Source of the DNA: Tissierellia bacterium
Lineage (GTDB): Bacteria; Bacillota_A; Clostridia; Tissierellales; Peptoniphilaceae
Length of the DNA stretch: 7,172 bases
NCBI GenBank assembly: GCA_012513395.1
Contig: JAAZCH010000320.1
Coordinates: 1 to 7,172 of the forward strand
Reading direction: 5' to 3'
This document shows, one piece after another, positions 6,425 through 7,172 of the stretch. A program made the position numbers and the translations under genes. The notes under the pieces were generated by a model. The model made no database searches. It was not told the origin of the DNA and saw nothing but the letters and a program-made list of their open reading frames with translations. Positions within the stretch are counted from its first letter, which is position 1, and the number at the start of each line of letters is the position of its first letter.

Positions 6425-6480
6425 AACTAAATATCACATATGTATTCTATAACTAACCTTGAGTCCGAAGGTATCGTTAC

Positions 6481-6641
6481 ACATTATGTATTGTATTCTG
6501 ACTTAAAGATCATTGCGATTATCTTGCCTTCCCAGATTTCCTCCAGTGACATCTAATAGATAACCGCTCCCTTATTACAGCAGCGATTCCTGTGCGGGAT
6601 TCTCACCCAACTTCCATGGTACAACCATATTTACATAATGC
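6481..6641 (-). promoter_or_regulatory. Cobalamin riboswitch upstream of cbiMNQO
   Basis: On the minus strand the closing P1 stem is GCATTATGTA (6632-6641) with TACATAATGT (6481-6490). Inside it are the conserved cobalamin-aptamer blocks in order: GGTGAGAATCCCGCAC and GAATCGCTGCTGTAA (about 6575-6607), TGTCACTGGAGG (6540-6551), and GGGAAGGC (6526-6533). Downstream lies an extra hairpin, ACCTT / AAGGT with flanking TAAC / GTTA (6450-6479), then the terminator at 6395-6424. The 3' strand of P1 (CAATACATAA, 6484-6493) is complementary at 9 of 10 positions to TTACGTATTG (6417-6426), which contains most of the first terminator arm. This gives an antiterminator when P1 is open. Expected logic: B12 bound means P1 forms, the terminator forms and cobalt import is off. 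The aptamer is recognised from known consensus blocks; the switch pairing is inferred. Confidence 0.9.
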
Positions 6642-6659
6642 AATATTCAATTAAAACTA

Positions 6660-6688
6660 ATTATAAAGGAAATATTATATATCGTCAA
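6660..6688 (-). promoter_or_regulatory. Promoter of the cbiMNQO operon
   Basis: On the minus strand TTGACG (6683-6688) and TATAAT (6660-6665) are separated by exactly 17 nt. Transcription would begin near 6653, about a dozen bases before the riboswitch P1 stem, so the whole aptamer is transcribed. Confidence 0.85.
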
Positions 6689-6747
6689 TAAGATAAAAAT
6701 AAAAAAAGAGCAGCAAATGGTGCTTTACCATAGGGATTTATAATTCT

Positions 6748-6785
6748 AAAAAAATGGCATGGTCGGTTTATATATCGGCTATGCC
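6748..6785 (-). terminator. Probable terminator of the recombinase gene
   Basis: An imperfect inverted repeat (GGCATGGTCG at 6756-6765 with CGGCTATGCC at 6776-6785) is followed on the minus strand by A and seven T (6748-6754). Minus-strand RNA has a firm 5-bp base, GGCAT/ATGCC, then two A-C mismatches; plus-strand RNA would pair all 10 positions with two G-U pairs. The recombinase stop codon (TAG, 6779-6781) lies inside the hairpin. Between this and the cbi promoter (6689-6747) I see only a small inverted repeat, ATGGT / ACCAT. Confidence 0.6.
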
Positions 6786-7172
6786 GTTTTGCTTTCTGTA
6801 TTAGGAATATCTATAGCACCAATGCAGTTATAGTATATCCTTATTTTCTGCTGTCTTTTGCCATTAACTTTCTCAGCTTTAAAGACGATTATCCTGTCCA
6901 CAAATTCCCTAATAATTTCAGCATCTAGCTTTTTAATCTCGGTATACTTTTTTACTAGCTTTAGAAAATTGTCCGTATTCAAAGCTTGGTCTTTGACACT
7001 CTTTAATTTTTCACTAAGAAATTCTGCTTTCTTTTTAGTTCTTCCTGCTCTTTTTCATAGTCAGAAGACATCTTAATAAATCTATCCTCCGTTAGCTTGC
7101 CAAAGACATGGTCTTCATAGAGCTTGCCAATAATGGTATCAAGGGCAGATATTCTATTTACAGCTTCATCTA
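6779..7172 (-). pseudogene. Large serine recombinase (TnpX-like), C-terminal part with a frameshift
   Basis: The C-terminal piece ([20 protein letters not shown], then [20 protein letters not shown] and [11 protein letters not shown]) matches the end of the large serine recombinases of Tn4451/TnpX-type mobilisable elements, the region known as DUF4368. Upstream, another frame from the right edge reads DEAVNRISALDTIIGKLYED, then [25 protein letters not shown], which is the expected preceding coiled-coil region; it stops at a TAA at 7003-7005. Adding one base in the A-rich stretch at 7028-7037 (minus strand) restores a single frame continuing [11 protein letters not shown]. The gene is therefore broken by a one-base deletion, or there is a homopolymer sequencing error. 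The catalytic serine domain would lie beyond the right edge. Such proteins excise and integrate mobile elements, so an element probably extends to the right. Confidence 0.75.

Noticed and set aside
5738..6452. Plus-strand open frames opposite cbiM and its leader
   Set aside because: They lie antisense to cbiM or run into the riboswitch leader; composition and lack of motifs show that they are chance frames.
6779..6982. A separate 67-residue protein starting at TTG at 6982
   Set aside because: Recombinase homology continues upstream of that codon in the same frame and then across a frameshift, so this is a gene end and not a small gene.
1..7172. CRISPR array, tRNA or rRNA genes
   Set aside because: No regularly spaced direct repeats, tRNA cloverleaf-like segments or rRNA sequence were recognised on either strand.

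Overview
The window is AT-rich, with strong AGGAGG-type ribosome binding sites, short operon overlaps and a Gram-positive-style lipoprotein. This suggests a low-GC Bacillota, probably an anaerobic clostridium-like or Tissierellia-type organism. That placement is an inference from gene content and style; there is no rRNA or other marker gene to confirm it.

Layout from left to right. (1) Positions 1-2241, minus strand: a membrane transport cassette. It has a promoter at 2212-2241, a surface lipoprotein with an acidic Thr/Glu/Pro/Ala linker, a perfect 26-bp intercistronic palindrome, a DctM-family large permease, and the start of a small membrane protein that runs off the left edge. No DctP-type binding protein or ordinary DctQ is seen. 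(2) Positions 2294-2861, minus: a type I phosphoribosyltransferase whose last codons form part of its own terminator. (3) Positions 2948-3600, plus: a near-consensus promoter and ribosome binding site drive a decayed locus. The first ~40 codons of a dicarboxylate/amino acid:cation symporter are joined out of frame to the last ~144 codons of an aspartate/glutamate racemase, which looks like a deletion scar. A terminator follows. (4) Positions 3605-6688, minus: a complete cobalt ECF transporter operon, cbiM-cbiN-cbiQ-cbiO, with every gene overlapping the next by 1-4 nt. It sits behind a promoter, a cobalamin riboswitch and an intrinsic terminator. (5) Positions 6748-7172, minus: the frameshifted C-terminal end of a large serine recombinase (TnpX-like, DUF4368-type C-terminus), a trace of a mobile element directly upstream of the cbi promoter.

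How it works together: B12 sufficiency should fold the riboswitch P1 stem, free the terminator and shut off cobalt import. With B12 scarce, the 3' strand of P1 can pair with the first arm of the terminator and allow CbiMNQO to be made. CbiM and CbiN would select cobalt, CbiQ would couple, and CbiO would hydrolyse ATP. The lipoprotein/DctM cassette is the least conventional intact unit here and its substrate is unknown. The symporter/racemase locus is probably dead but keeps an intact promoter.
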